The position numbers and the translations under genes were made by a program. A model generated the notes under the pieces. It was not told the DNA's origin and did not search any database. It saw only the letters and a list, made by a program, of their open reading frames with translations. Positions 10,302 through 19,004 of a stretch of DNA of 35,231 nt are shown one piece after another; within the stretch, counting starts at the first letter, position 1; every line of letters begins with the position of its first letter. The DNA is taken from NCBI GenBank assembly GCA_019746425.1, contig JAIERY010000431.1, positions 1 to 35,231 on the forward strand, in the 5' to 3' direction. This stretch comes from Cytophagaceae bacterium. Lineage in GTDB: Bacteria > Bacteroidota > Bacteroidia > Cytophagales > Cytophagaceae.

Positions 10302-10979
10302 ATGGATAAATTACAAATCCCTGGCAATGACTGCGAGATTTTTAACAATTTAAAACTGGATACTTTACACAAGCTTAATGCGATCCGGGAAATCAAAAAT
10401 TTTCAAAAAGGTGATTCTATTTTTTATCCCGGCAAAAGCCAGTCCGGACTATATTGTGTCCACAAAGGCAGCGTAAAGATTTTTAAAAATGACCAGGGTG
10501 GCAATCCCAGGATATTCTATATTTCCCGTCCGGGCGAATTAATAGGCTGGGAATTGCTGGAGCAATCTTTTCCAACAAAAGAGGCTGTGGCCCTGGAGGA
10601 CGTAACCTTATCATGCTTTCCTCTTCTGTCCTTTGTGGAGATCATGAAACAGGACAGCACGTTAGCCTTCGAATTTGCCCGATACCTCTGCAAAGGCAAG
10701 CTGATGCTGGAAACAAAGCTTTTTCACGACTCCCTGCAGCAAAAGCTTGCATTCAACCTACTGATATTAATGGAAAAGTTTGGGAAGAGCCAGGAGGCGA
10801 ATAATATGTTAATACAGCTGCCCTTAAGTAAAACGGAGCTGGCTCACCTGATTGGTACCAATCCGGAAACGGTTATTAAAATGCTTTCCAGGTTTAGAAA
10901 AGACGGCATCATAGACTTTCTCGATAAAAGAATGTTGATTTTAAATCCTGTAGAACTGCGGAAAATGTCCTCTTATTGA
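10302..10979 (+). CDS. Crp/Fnr family transcriptional regulator
   Basis: Cyclic-nucleotide-binding-like fold 'FQKGDSIFYPGKSQSGLYCVHKGSVKIFK' plus HTH 'LPLSKTELAHLIGTNPETVIKMLSRFRKDGIIDF'. Confidence 0.92.
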   Translation: MDKLQIPGNDCEIFNNLKLDTLHKLNAIREIKNFQKGDSIFYPGKSQSGLYCVHKGSVKIFKNDQGGNPRIFYISRPGELIGWELLEQSFPTKEAVALEDVTLSCFPLLSFVEIMKQDSTLAFEFARYLCKGKLMLETKLFHDSLQQKLAFNLLILMEKFGKSQEANNMLIQLPLSKTELAHLIGTNPETVIKMLSRFRKDGIIDFLDKRMLILNPVELRKMSSY

Positions 10980-11008
10980 GAATAATCTTATGTTGTATTC
11001 TTTTTGAA

Positions 11009-11022
11009 ATATCCTAGGATAT
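11009..11022. promoter_or_regulatory. 14-bp perfect palindrome ATATCCTAGGATAT
   Basis: Self-complementary and extended imperfectly (GAAATATCCTAGGATATATTTC); lies between the Crp/Fnr gene and the receiver gene. Function unknown. Confidence 0.35.
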
Positions 11023-11188
11023 ATTTCATATTATTTTAAAACCATTCATCTTACCTTGGTCATAACAGCAAGGAAAATATATCCCTATTATAAAATTTCC
11101 TTTCTTTTATTCCCTTCTCTCCAACCGATTGGAGCTGACAAAAAACCTCTGAGAAGGAATCAATAATTTTTAATACAATTTTGCTTCT

Positions 11189-11605
11189 ATGATAAAATTA
11201 AACACAGTATTACTGATTGATGACGATGTTGTAAATAATTTCATCAATACCATCCTTTTCGAAAAATTAGGCATTTGCAAAAACATTCATATTTCTAAGA
11301 ATGGCCAGGACGGCCTTCAATACATCATTGAAAAATCCCGCAAGAGAGATCAGTATCCCGACCTGGTTTTACTGGATATCAACATGCCCGTTATGGATGG
11401 TTTTGATTTTGTAGAGAAACTTAACGATTTGAATCTTAATCATCAAATAAATATCGTAGTTCTTACTACCTCAACGCGCAGCAAAGAAGAAGAAAAAATG
11501 AAAGGGCTTGGCATCGGACGTTTTTATAGAAAACCCTTGTCTGAAGAAAAAATAAAACACCTTATGCTTAGCCTAAGTCCAAAGGAATACCCACTGAACG
11601 GGTAA
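11189..11605 (+). CDS. orphan single-domain response regulator (CheY-like receiver)
   Basis: 'VLLIDDDVVNN', 'LVLLDINMPVMDGFDF', 'VVLTTSTRSKEE', 'FYRKPLSEE' = DD, phospho-Asp, Thr and Lys signatures. Confidence 0.92.
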   Translation: MIKLNTVLLIDDDVVNNFINTILFEKLGICKNIHISKNGQDGLQYIIEKSRKRDQYPDLVLLDINMPVMDGFDFVEKLNDLNLNHQINIVVLTTSTRSKEEEKMKGLGIGRFYRKPLSEEKIKHLMLSLSPKEYPLNG

Positions 11606-11661
11606 ACAAATTCTTTCCTAACTTAATTATATAAATAAGTAGTTCTAAAAGATGGAGATTT

Positions 11662-11814
11662 ATGAGAGAGAGGAATTGGAACAGGAGAAAGAGACTTATC
11701 AATCTGGAGACAAAAATTAAAACCTTCAGAGAATTGAATGGCCTTGAAGAAAAACACGAACCCGATACAATAGAACATTTGCATGTGCGCCTGAAAGCAT
11801 CGGGCAGATTATAA
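11662..11814 (+). CDS. possible 50-aa basic small protein (MRERNWNRRKRLINLETKIKTFRELNGLEEKHEPDTIEHLHVRLKASGRL)
   Basis: Not in the ORF track; ORF ends exactly at the base of a strong terminator hairpin. Confidence 0.4.
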   Translation: MRERNWNRRKRLINLETKIKTFRELNGLEEKHEPDTIEHLHVRLKASGRL

Positions 11815-11849
11815 AAAATTCCGCTGGAAGACCATCTGGCGGAATTTTT
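11814..11849. terminator. rho-independent terminator, potentially bidirectional
   Basis: AAAAATTCCGC...GCGGAATTTTT, 11-bp perfect stem with A-tract/T-tract on either side. Confidence 0.85.
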
Positions 11850-11993
11850 CTTTCCATAAGAAGAAAGAATTATATGCTTATAGGATTTTGTCATATTCTT
11901 TCCCACCCTATGTAATTATTTCCTGCAATTTATATTATACCCTGAGGCATTTTTTCGTATCATTGAAGCGTTAAATCTTCAAATTATAGTCCC

Positions 11994-12548
11994 GTGAAAT
12001 TGATCAGAAAATCTCTAATCCTGTCTTTTGTTTTGTTAAGTCTTTACAGTTGCACAGTAGATGTGAGCTCTTCAGTAGATGAAAGTAAAATTCAGGCTTA
12101 TAAAACCTATGCCTGGGTTACAGTTCCCTATCAAAAACCGGAATACAACCGCGAGTCAAGAAAAAAAGTTTTAGACCTGGACATAAAAAAAGAGATCGAC
12201 AGGGAAATGGCTGCAAGAGGATTTGTGATGGATACCGTAAAACCCGATATACTGATAAGCCAGAAAGCGGTTTTCGAAAAGCAGGATAACAGCGCCGACC
12301 TTTCCTGGACTAAACCCGGCTTTAATTCCTCCACCTATGGCTCTAATGCTATGCAGAATACCAATATGGTTTCCGAAGAACAGAATGTGCTGAAAGTTCA
12401 GATCGAATTCATTGATCCCGCCAGCCGCCAGGCTGTATGGACAGGCTCCAAAAGCAGGATATTGGGAAGCGTAATGCAATTGACAGGCTTTCTGGAGAAA
12501 GATGTGAAAGCGATATTCAAAAAGTTTCCGATAGAGAAAAAGAAATAA
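11994..12548 (+). CDS. DUF4136 lipoprotein
   Basis: GTG start, lipobox-like LLSLYSC, 'YKTYAWV...' and 'VQIEFIDPASRQAVWTGSKSR' pattern of DUF4136. Confidence 0.85.
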   Translation: MKLIRKSLILSFVLLSLYSCTVDVSSSVDESKIQAYKTYAWVTVPYQKPEYNRESRKKVLDLDIKKEIDREMAARGFVMDTVKPDILISQKAVFEKQDNSADLSWTKPGFNSSTYGSNAMQNTNMVSEEQNVLKVQIEFIDPASRQAVWTGSKSRILGSVMQLTGFLEKDVKAIFKKFPIEKKK

Positions 12549-12564
12549 GTCGTCAACTTTTTAC

Positions 12565-12637
12565 GTCATCTCGAGCGTAGCGAGAGATCTTAGATAAGTT
12601 AGACTTTGCCAGGATCTCTCGCTACGCTCGAGATGAC
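12565..12637. repeat. inverted-repeat element, 25-bp perfect arms (GTCATCTCGAGCGTAGCGAGAGATC), 23-nt loop
   Basis: Arms 12565-12589 and 12613-12637 are exact reverse complements; no U-tract. Confidence 0.9.
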
Positions 12638-12687
12638 AAACAGACCAACAAAGGCAAAGCGCTGTGGGCAGCCATCAGTTCCTCAGT

Positions 12688-12790
12688 GTCATCCAGCAGG
12701 GGTCTTGTTGATTAAGAGCTGCCATAAATTATTTATGGACTTGATTGTTGATGGTAGGGAAATTAACAGACAAGTTTCCTGCTGAATGAC
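12688..12790. repeat. second GTCAT...ATGAC imperfect inverted repeat with a nested hairpin
   Basis: Left arm GTCATCCAGCAGGGGTCTTGTTGATT (12688-12713); right arm AACAGACAAGTTTCCTGCTGAATGAC (12765-12790); nested CCATAAATTATTTATGG (12722-12738). Confidence 0.7.
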
Positions 12791-13126
12791 AATGCTGCGA
12801 TGAGGGTCAGTTCTAATTATTTTACTGTGAAATAAAAAGGGGGAGTATCGCGATTACTGAATAAATTCCTTCTTTATCTCTCAACAAAACCCTGACAGGC
12901 CTAAATTTTTTACTTCCGATGCTTAAAGGAGCAAATTGAATTTTAATTGTATTGTCTTTAACGAATAATTTTTTGTGACATCCTGTAGCCCATTTACCTC
13001 TTTCTTTAGAATTGCCATGTGATTCTTTTGACACAAGGAATCAAACATGATCGTAGGCAGGATTCACCGCGATTGTGCTTTATAAATTGCAAAAGGAAAA
13101 TAACCGGCTTGAATTAACAAGTTGCC

Positions 13127-13161
13127 CTATGTACTATTGACTATGTACCGTGGACTCATAA
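13127..13161. repeat. heptad-word element F (CTATGTA CTATTGA CTATGTA CCGTGGA CTCATAA)
   Basis: Five consecutive 7-nt related words; minus-strand reading GTCCACG GTACATA GTCAATA GTACATA; overlaps the folC stop codon. Confidence 0.7.
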
Positions 13162-14448
13162 TTCCTCTATCTCCGCCACCACAAATGTACTTCCACCGAT
13201 AAAAATAAGATCATCGGAAGTGGCTTTGGATTTAGCGGCAGCAACTGCTTTTTTTACTTCAGAAATAACTTCTCCTTTCAGAGAGTATTCCTGTGCTTTG
13301 GAACAAAGAACATAGGCATCAAGTCCCCTTGTAATATCTGGCTTGCAGAAAAAGTAATAAGCATTTTTAGGAAGAAATGATAAAATGGAGGTTATATCCT
13401 TGTCGTTGACAACGCCCAATACAAAAAACAAATTTTTATAACGAATAGAGTTTATTTGTCCTACTATCTGCTTAATACCTCCTTCATTATGTACGGTATC
13501 ACAAATGGTCAGGGGCTTTTCATTCAACACCTGCCATCGGCCTTTTAGTCCGGTTAAGGAAACGACCGACGAGATACCTTTACGAATATGTTCTTCTGAA
13601 ATATTAAATCCTTTTTTGATAAGCATATCTATGGATGAAAGCACGCCCGCAATATTCTTGAGCTGATACTTTCCTGCTAGACCACAAACAAGGTCTTTGT
13701 ATTTTAAAACATTTCCCTTATAAACATCTGCCACCAATTTTCCCTGCTCGAGGCGATCATTTTTCAAATGATAAATCTCTGAAGCGGGAATTAAAAGACT
13801 GCTTTGCTGCTTTGCCTTTTTTAGAAAAACATGATTCACTTCGTCCTGGCATTCACTGATCACGACAGGTATATTGGTTTTAATTATTCCTGCTTTTTCA
13901 GAGGCAATTTCGGGCAAAGTATTTCCTAAAATCTTCTGGTGATCAAAGCTGATATTGGTAATGAGTGAAAGTAGTGGAGTAATAATATTTGTACTATCAA
14001 AGCGGCCTCCCAGGCCTACTTCGACCACTGCTATGTCAACTTTTTCATCTGCAAAATAATCAAAGGTAAGAGCTACCGTCATTTCGAAAAAAGAGGGCTT
14101 TATTTCTTCAAAGTCTTGCTTATGCTTTTTAACAAAATCCACTATGCGTTGAGCTGAAATATCCTTGCCATTGACTTTAATACGCTCTGTAAAGCTTTTT
14201 AAATGAGGGGAAGTAAAAAGTCCTGTCTTGTATCCTGCTGCCTGTAAAACAGACGCAAGCATGTGAGAGGAGCTTCCTTTACCATTGGTACCGGCAATAT
14301 GTACAGATTTGAATTTGTGCTGAGGATTACCAAGAAGAGCGCAAAGCTTGATCGTATTATCCAGAGAAGGCTTCAGAGCGGCTTCTCCAATGCGGTGAAA
14401 CATGGGAAGACTATTGTACAAATAGTCTATTGTTTCCTGGTAATTCAA
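13156..14448 (-). CDS. folC: bifunctional folylpolyglutamate synthase/dihydrofolate synthase
   Basis: 'HIAGTNGKGSSSHMLASVLQAAGYKTGLFTSPHLKSFTERI', 'VVEVGLGGRFDSTNII', 'NISFDHQKILG'. Confidence 0.95.
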   Translation of the reverse strand: MNYQETIDYLYNSLPMFHRIGEAALKPSLDNTIKLCALLGNPQHKFKSVHIAGTNGKGSSSHMLASVLQAAGYKTGLFTSPHLKSFTERIKVNGKDISAQRIVDFVKKHKQDFEEIKPSFFEMTVALTFDYFADEKVDIAVVEVGLGGRFDSTNIITPLLSLITNISFDHQKILGNTLPEIASEKAGIIKTNIPVVISECQDEVNHVFLKKAKQQSSLLIPASEIYHLKNDRLEQGKLVADVYKGNVLKYKDLVCGLAGKYQLKNIAGVLSSIDMLIKKGFNISEEHIRKGISSVVSLTGLKGRWQVLNEKPLTICDTVHNEGGIKQIVGQINSIRYKNLFFVLGVVNDKDITSILSFLPKNAYYFFCKPDITRGLDAYVLCSKAQEYSLKGEVISEVKKAVAAAKSKATSDDLIFIGGSTFVVAEIEEL

Positions 14449-14454
14449 AGGTGA

Positions 14455-15288
14455 TTATTCGGCTTTTAATTGAACAGTTACAGGTCCTTCGGAGAATGGT
14501 GGAACATTCCCATCATTGATTCGTTCTAAAGGCATTTTCAATATACTTACCCTACACATTTCTGCAGAGGAGACACTCACTCCATTATTCTGTAATACCT
14601 TTGCGCTTATTATTAGGCCATCATCATTTACTTTTATATAAAAAACTATTGAACCTCTTTCCTCAGGTAAATTTTTGGGAATAGGGTTATCCTTAAATCT
14701 CCATCCTCCAAGTCCTTCTCCGAAAGATATACCCCCGGTACCATTAGGATCATCCCCATAACCTGGATTACCGATTACTTTCTTGCCGTCTTTTCCAAGA
14801 GGATTTCCAGGGTCTCCTGGTTTGTTTTTATCATCGCCGGAAGGTTTGTTATTCTTGCCGGGAAAAAGAGTTTTCTTATCAACGGTAGGCTCAGAAGGCT
14901 TATCTACCGGTTTGGTTTTATCGGTCTTGGTATCGACTGGTTTTACTTTATCGTCTTTTGGTTTGTCGACAGGCACTGGTATAGCATCCTTATTATCAGA
15001 TACCGGTATTTCCGTTTCTGAAGAGGTAGGTTCAGTCGGTTCTTCAGGAGCTACTTCCAACGGTACAAGATTTTCCTGGCCTGAGTTAGGGTCCGAAGGA
15101 TTGAGATTGTTTGGATCACCAGTACCTGCATCCACCTCTCCATAATTCAAATCAACCCCTCCACCTAATTCACCAAGAGGAGGATCCATAGGTTTAAGCA
15201 CAAAAAGGAATAAGATCAGCAATAGCAATGCATGAAATCCTATGGAAATCGCTAAAGCTTCATTCTTATATGACTTTTCTACTCTCAT
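14455..15288 (-). CDS. energy transducer TonB-like protein
   Basis: Single N-terminal TM, Pro/Lys/Asp-rich spacer (KPVDTKTDKTKPVDKP), short TonB/AgmX-like C-terminal domain; directly follows exbD (overlap TAATG). Confidence 0.85.
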   Translation of the reverse strand: MRVEKSYKNEALAISIGFHALLLLILFLFVLKPMDPPLGELGGGVDLNYGEVDAGTGDPNNLNPSDPNSGQENLVPLEVAPEEPTEPTSSETEIPVSDNKDAIPVPVDKPKDDKVKPVDTKTDKTKPVDKPSEPTVDKKTLFPGKNNKPSGDDKNKPGDPGNPLGKDGKKVIGNPGYGDDPNGTGGISFGEGLGGWRFKDNPIPKNLPEERGSIVFYIKVNDDGLIISAKVLQNNGVSVSSAEMCRVSILKMPLERINDGNVPPFSEGPVTVQLKAE

Positions 15289-15686
15289 TATTTTTTCTTT
15301 GCCGCAGCAAGGATTTTAACATTTAACTCTCTGCCAATATCTAAAACTTCCGCTACATACTCCCAGTCTACCGCACCGTCAATATTGAGAACAACGGTAG
15401 GGTCCTGTCTGGTTCCTACGCGTTTTTGGATTTCTTGTTTCACCTGCTCCCTTGTAATTGGCGTATTTTCAATAAAATACTCCATTTCCTTATTGATAGT
15501 AAGCGTAAGAGGCTTGTCTTTTGTCTGAACCTGTACGCCTTGAGCTTTAGGCAATAATACCTTAATGACGTTGGGGTTTGCCATGGTAGAGGCAATAAGG
15601 AAGAATAATAATAAGAAAAACATAATATCATTCAGGGATGATGTGCTCACCTCCGATGTGTATTTGCTTTTTCTTCTGATATTCAT
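15288..15686 (-). CDS. exbD: ExbD/TolR biopolymer transport protein
   Basis: 'STSSLNDIMFFLLLFFLIASTMANPNVIKVLLPKA' TM with conserved Asp; operon context. Confidence 0.93.
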   Translation of the reverse strand: MNIRRKSKYTSEVSTSSLNDIMFFLLLFFLIASTMANPNVIKVLLPKAQGVQVQTKDKPLTLTINKEMEYFIENTPITREQVKQEIQKRVGTRQDPTVVLNIDGAVDWEYVAEVLDIGRELNVKILAAAKKK

Positions 15687-15694
15687 TGTTAGTC

Positions 15695-16396
15695 TTATTT
15701 ATTTTCCTGAAGAAGGTCTATAAACTCCAGCGCATTGCTTTCCATTTTATAAACTATTCTTTCTACCAATAAATTTAAATAATGAAATCCGATGTGCGCG
15801 ATGATCCCTACAATAAGACCAGCGGCACTGGTGATCATCTTCTCATATAACCCCTCTGAAATGACACTGATATTAATATTCCCTTCAATAGAAATATTAT
15901 AAAATATCCTGATTACCCCGCTGATGGTACCTACGAATCCGAGCATAGGGGCAATACCGGCGATAATCCCTAACACACTGATATTTCTTTCGAGCTTATA
16001 TACTTCCAGTTTACCTGTAGCTTCGATAGAAGATTCAATATCTTTCAAAGGCCTTCCGAGACGCATAATCCCTTTCTCGATCATTCTCGCAATCGGAGAA
16101 TCTGTCTGTTCGCACATCAGCTTCGCTCCTTTTACATCTCCCTGCACGATCAGGCCTTTTACTTTTTCCATCAGAATGGTGGTATCACGGGAGGCTTTCT
16201 TAATGGTGATAAAGCGCTCGATCATGATGTAGATGGCAATTAATGATAAAAGCAGGATCGGGATCATTACCCATCCTCCCTTCATTAAAAGCTCTAATAA
16301 GCTCATGGGATCTCCTGTAGCTTTTCCGGTTGTAGCAGCAGTATCTGCTACTACGCCCCCTACTTCAATCTGAAGAAATGTGATTAAAAAATTCAT
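15695..16396 (-). CDS. exbB: MotA/TolQ/ExbB proton channel family protein
   Basis: 'LGIIAGIAPMLGFVGTISGVIRIF', 'EGLYEKMITSAAGLIVGIIAHIGFHYLN'; start taken at MNFLITFLQ. Confidence 0.93.
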   Translation of the reverse strand: MNFLITFLQIEVGGVVADTAATTGKATGDPMSLLELLMKGGWVMIPILLLSLIAIYIMIERFITIKKASRDTTILMEKVKGLIVQGDVKGAKLMCEQTDSPIARMIEKGIMRLGRPLKDIESSIEATGKLEVYKLERNISVLGIIAGIAPMLGFVGTISGVIRIFYNISIEGNINISVISEGLYEKMITSAAGLIVGIIAHIGFHYLNLLVERIVYKMESNALEFIDLLQENK

Positions 16397-16413
16397 GCAA
16401 GTTGTTTGAATTC

Positions 16414-17385
16414 CTAATAAGTTAAAATCCAAAGAGATTTACCATATTGTGCTTCAAGCTCTGTGAGCTTTTGTTTAGCTGATTCTTTTGAATCAAAATC
16501 AGCTATGGCCACCCGGTAAAATTTCTTTTTGCCGTAAGGCTCGATCAGAGAAGCATTGACACTTTCGTTTTCAAATTTCTCTCTCAGCTTCATGGCATTT
16601 TCGCGGTTCTTAAATGATCCCGCAACAATAAAGAAACGTCCTGTCTGGGAAGTTATTATCTGGCTGCCGCTTGTTTCCTCTGCAACAAACTGAGAACTGT
16701 CTACCTGAGTAACCTGTTCTTTGACTGGCTCAGGCTTCACTTCTGCTTTATCTTCTTTATTAAATATTACAAATGGATTTATGCTGGCAAATGTAGCATT
16801 GTCCTTATTGAAATATAAAAATGTAGTGGCTCCGCCCAGTAATACCAATATGATCGGTATTATAATCAGCGCTGCCTTTGATTTTTTAGGCTGTCCATCA
16901 GCGTCCATATCCTCGACAGCCTTTTTGGTGGGCTGCCCGGCTTTAATGGGTTTATTCATAGTTATTGATTTTCTTTCTATGGGCTTAAAAATTAGTTCGG
17001 GCAGGCCGAAGCTGTCTTCGAGGTAATTCACTCCGAGATCCGGTTCAAATTCAAGATGGTTCTCTGTATTATAAAAAAATCTCCCTATGTCTTTAAGCTC
17101 CGCAAATTTCTTTTTGCTTAAAGACTCATTCAGGCTTCTGATAAAATTTTCAATTAATGATATCGCTTCTTCCCTGGAAACGTTTTCACCGGAAGACACC
17201 GCTTCAATAAGAAGTCCGTCATTGTTTTTAAGATTTTCATTGAAGGCAATACGGCGTGAAGGTGGTAAGAATTTATGAGTGATGGGATGTATATCGGCAC
17301 TCACATAATGAGTTAAAAATCCTCCGAAGCCGGGAACTATAACACATTCGTAATCAAACAATAAATCTCTTATATACTTTTCCAT
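16414..17385 (-). CDS. CCDC81-type HU-like domain protein with TM and C-terminal SPOR domain
   Basis: N-term 'MEKYIRDLLFDYECVIVPGFGGFLTHYVSADIHPITHKFLPPSRRIAFN'; TM 'ALIIIPIILVLLGGATTFLYF'; C-term SPOR 'RFFIVAGSFKNRENAMKLREKFENESVNASLI...YRVAIADFDSKESA'. Confidence 0.9.
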   Translation of the reverse strand: MEKYIRDLLFDYECVIVPGFGGFLTHYVSADIHPITHKFLPPSRRIAFNENLKNNDGLLIEAVSSGENVSREEAISLIENFIRSLNESLSKKKFAELKDIGRFFYNTENHLEFEPDLGVNYLEDSFGLPELIFKPIERKSITMNKPIKAGQPTKKAVEDMDADGQPKKSKAALIIIPIILVLLGGATTFLYFNKDNATFASINPFVIFNKEDKAEVKPEPVKEQVTQVDSSQFVAEETSGSQIITSQTGRFFIVAGSFKNRENAMKLREKFENESVNASLIEPYGKKKFYRVAIADFDSKESAKQKLTELEAQYGKSLWILTY

Positions 17386-19004
17386 CAATTAATAGCAAAT
17401 GAATAGGTTATACCTCCTATTACGTTAATTCCCTTTACAGGGTAATATAAGTATCTCTGGTATTTCTGGGATAGTATATTATTGACCTCAAGAAAAGCTG
17501 AGAATACATTTGAAAACCGGTAGTCAACTTTAAGGTTCAGATCAAAAATATTATCCAGTTTATATTCCTTTCCGGAAATATAATTTTTACCCATTAATCC
17601 GCTAATATAATAAATATCCGTTTCAATGTATATCTTCTTATGCAAATTGTAAGTTCCTATTAATGAGGCTGTAAAGTTAGGTCTATGCCATGGCTTCTCA
17701 AGAGCGCCGGTATTGTACTTAAAGTAGTTCAGGTTAAGTCCCGTTCTGAACCTGTCAGACACCTCATAAGCCAGTTCCGTTTTTAAATTCAATACGGTGG
17801 TATTACCAAAATCGTATAGGGCTGTAAACCTGGAAGAATCCTGCACAGAATTATTAAAAAAGAAGAGATTCTTATAGGTCATATGATTTAACTCTGCCTT
17901 ATAGTCCAGACCTGTTAAGTTACCTCTCAACCCAGCAAATAACTCTACCGGCTTGTTACTGTGATATACCGGCACATTGGGCTGCAGGTAGGGGGTTTGT
18001 GCGATGAATGATCTTAAAGTATTCTTCTCCAGTCCTCCGTCCATGCCTGCATAGAAGGTAAGTACATTTTCTACAGCAGTAAATTCTCCTTTTATTCTCG
18101 GATAAAGATGCACACCTGAAATCAAAGTATCATTTGTATAAGCCAGATTAATTCCACCGGTGATTTTAAATATATCTTTAGTATATACAAACGCAGGTCT
18201 CATCTGAAAGTAAATCCTGCCCAGAGAAAGGGAGTCCTGCTTATTGCTTACAGATACTACTGCATCTGTGATAATAGATTTTTCAGAATCAATTTTATAA
18301 CCTAAGCTCAGCTTAGGAAGATACTCATCCTCTTTTGCTTTAAAATGATCACTGAAGTTGAAGTAAGAGAAAGAAAAATTATAATTAAGCTTCGAATCTG
18401 AAGGAAGACTTTTTACGCCTCCGTGAAAGGCTATGGTGTTGAACAATTGCTTTAAAGTATCGTCTTCTGCCGTGATGCTGTGGTCAAAGCCATAAAAATT
18501 ATACCGCTCCCTGTTGTAAGAGATGATAGAATAAATTTCATTCTTCTTAGAGAAGTATCTCACATAGGCATCTATTCCATTCTGACTCAACCCTGAGAAT
18601 TTAACCGGTCCATTCTGAGAGGAGAAATGTTTCACGTGCAAACCATAGGCTAAATTTTCACTTCGCTTATTGTTCAGGAAAGCTTCAAGGTATGGTGTAG
18701 TATAATTTCCAAAACCTGCTTTCACATAATTACCGTACAGCTTTGCAAGTGTCGGTGGCTTAATGCGAACTATATCAATTTTGGTAGTCAGCTTTGGAAC
18801 TGCCAGTTCTACATCTTCCGTCTGATACTCCTGCGGCTTACCAGGCATTTCAGAGGGCTGCTCTGTAATTTTTTCAAAGTTCCTGTTACCCTCCGGTAAA
18901 TCTATTTTCTTATTGGTAACATGGATAAATGTGTTATCATCGATCTGTGCGAAAACAGAAAGTGAACAAGTAAAGACTATTAGAGTGCAGATAAGCTTAT
19001 TCAT
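17385..19004 (-). CDS. TonB-dependent-receptor-like outer membrane beta-barrel protein
   Basis: Signal peptide, long alternating beta-strand pattern, C-terminal 'FSNVFSAFLEVNNILSQKYQRYLYYPVKGINVIGGITYSF'; 8-nt overlap with upstream TPR gene. Confidence 0.85.
   Translation of the reverse strand: MNKLICTLIVFTCSLSVFAQIDDNTFIHVTNKKIDLPEGNRNFEKITEQPSEMPGKPQEYQTEDVELAVPKLTTKIDIVRIKPPTLAKLYGNYVKAGFGNYTTPYLEAFLNNKRSENLAYGLHVKHFSSQNGPVKFSGLSQNGIDAYVRYFSKKNEIYSIISYNRERYNFYGFDHSITAEDDTLKQLFNTIAFHGGVKSLPSDSKLNYNFSFSYFNFSDHFKAKEDEYLPKLSLGYKIDSEKSIITDAVVSVSNKQDSLSLGRIYFQMRPAFVYTKDIFKITGGINLAYTNDTLISGVHLYPRIKGEFTAVENVLTFYAGMDGGLEKNTLRSFIAQTPYLQPNVPVYHSNKPVELFAGLRGNLTGLDYKAELNHMTYKNLFFFNNSVQDSSRFTALYDFGNTTVLNLKTELAYEVSDRFRTGLNLNYFKYNTGALEKPWHRPNFTASLIGTYNLHKKIYIETDIYYISGLMGKNYISGKEYKLDNIFDLNLKVDYRFSNVFSAFLEVNNILSQKYQRYLYYPVKGINVIGGITYSFAIN

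Noticed and set aside
12822-13034. 70-aa minus-strand ORF MSKESHGNSKERGKWATGCHKKLFVKDNTIKIQFAPLSIGSKKFRP...
   Set aside because: No recognisable domain, no clear RBS, lies in a repeat-rich intergenic region; may be a decayed fragment but evidence is too weak to call.
14783-15145. 120-aa plus-strand ORF antisense to the TonB-like gene
   Set aside because: Shadow frame of the Pro/Lys/Asp-rich spacer; low complexity only.
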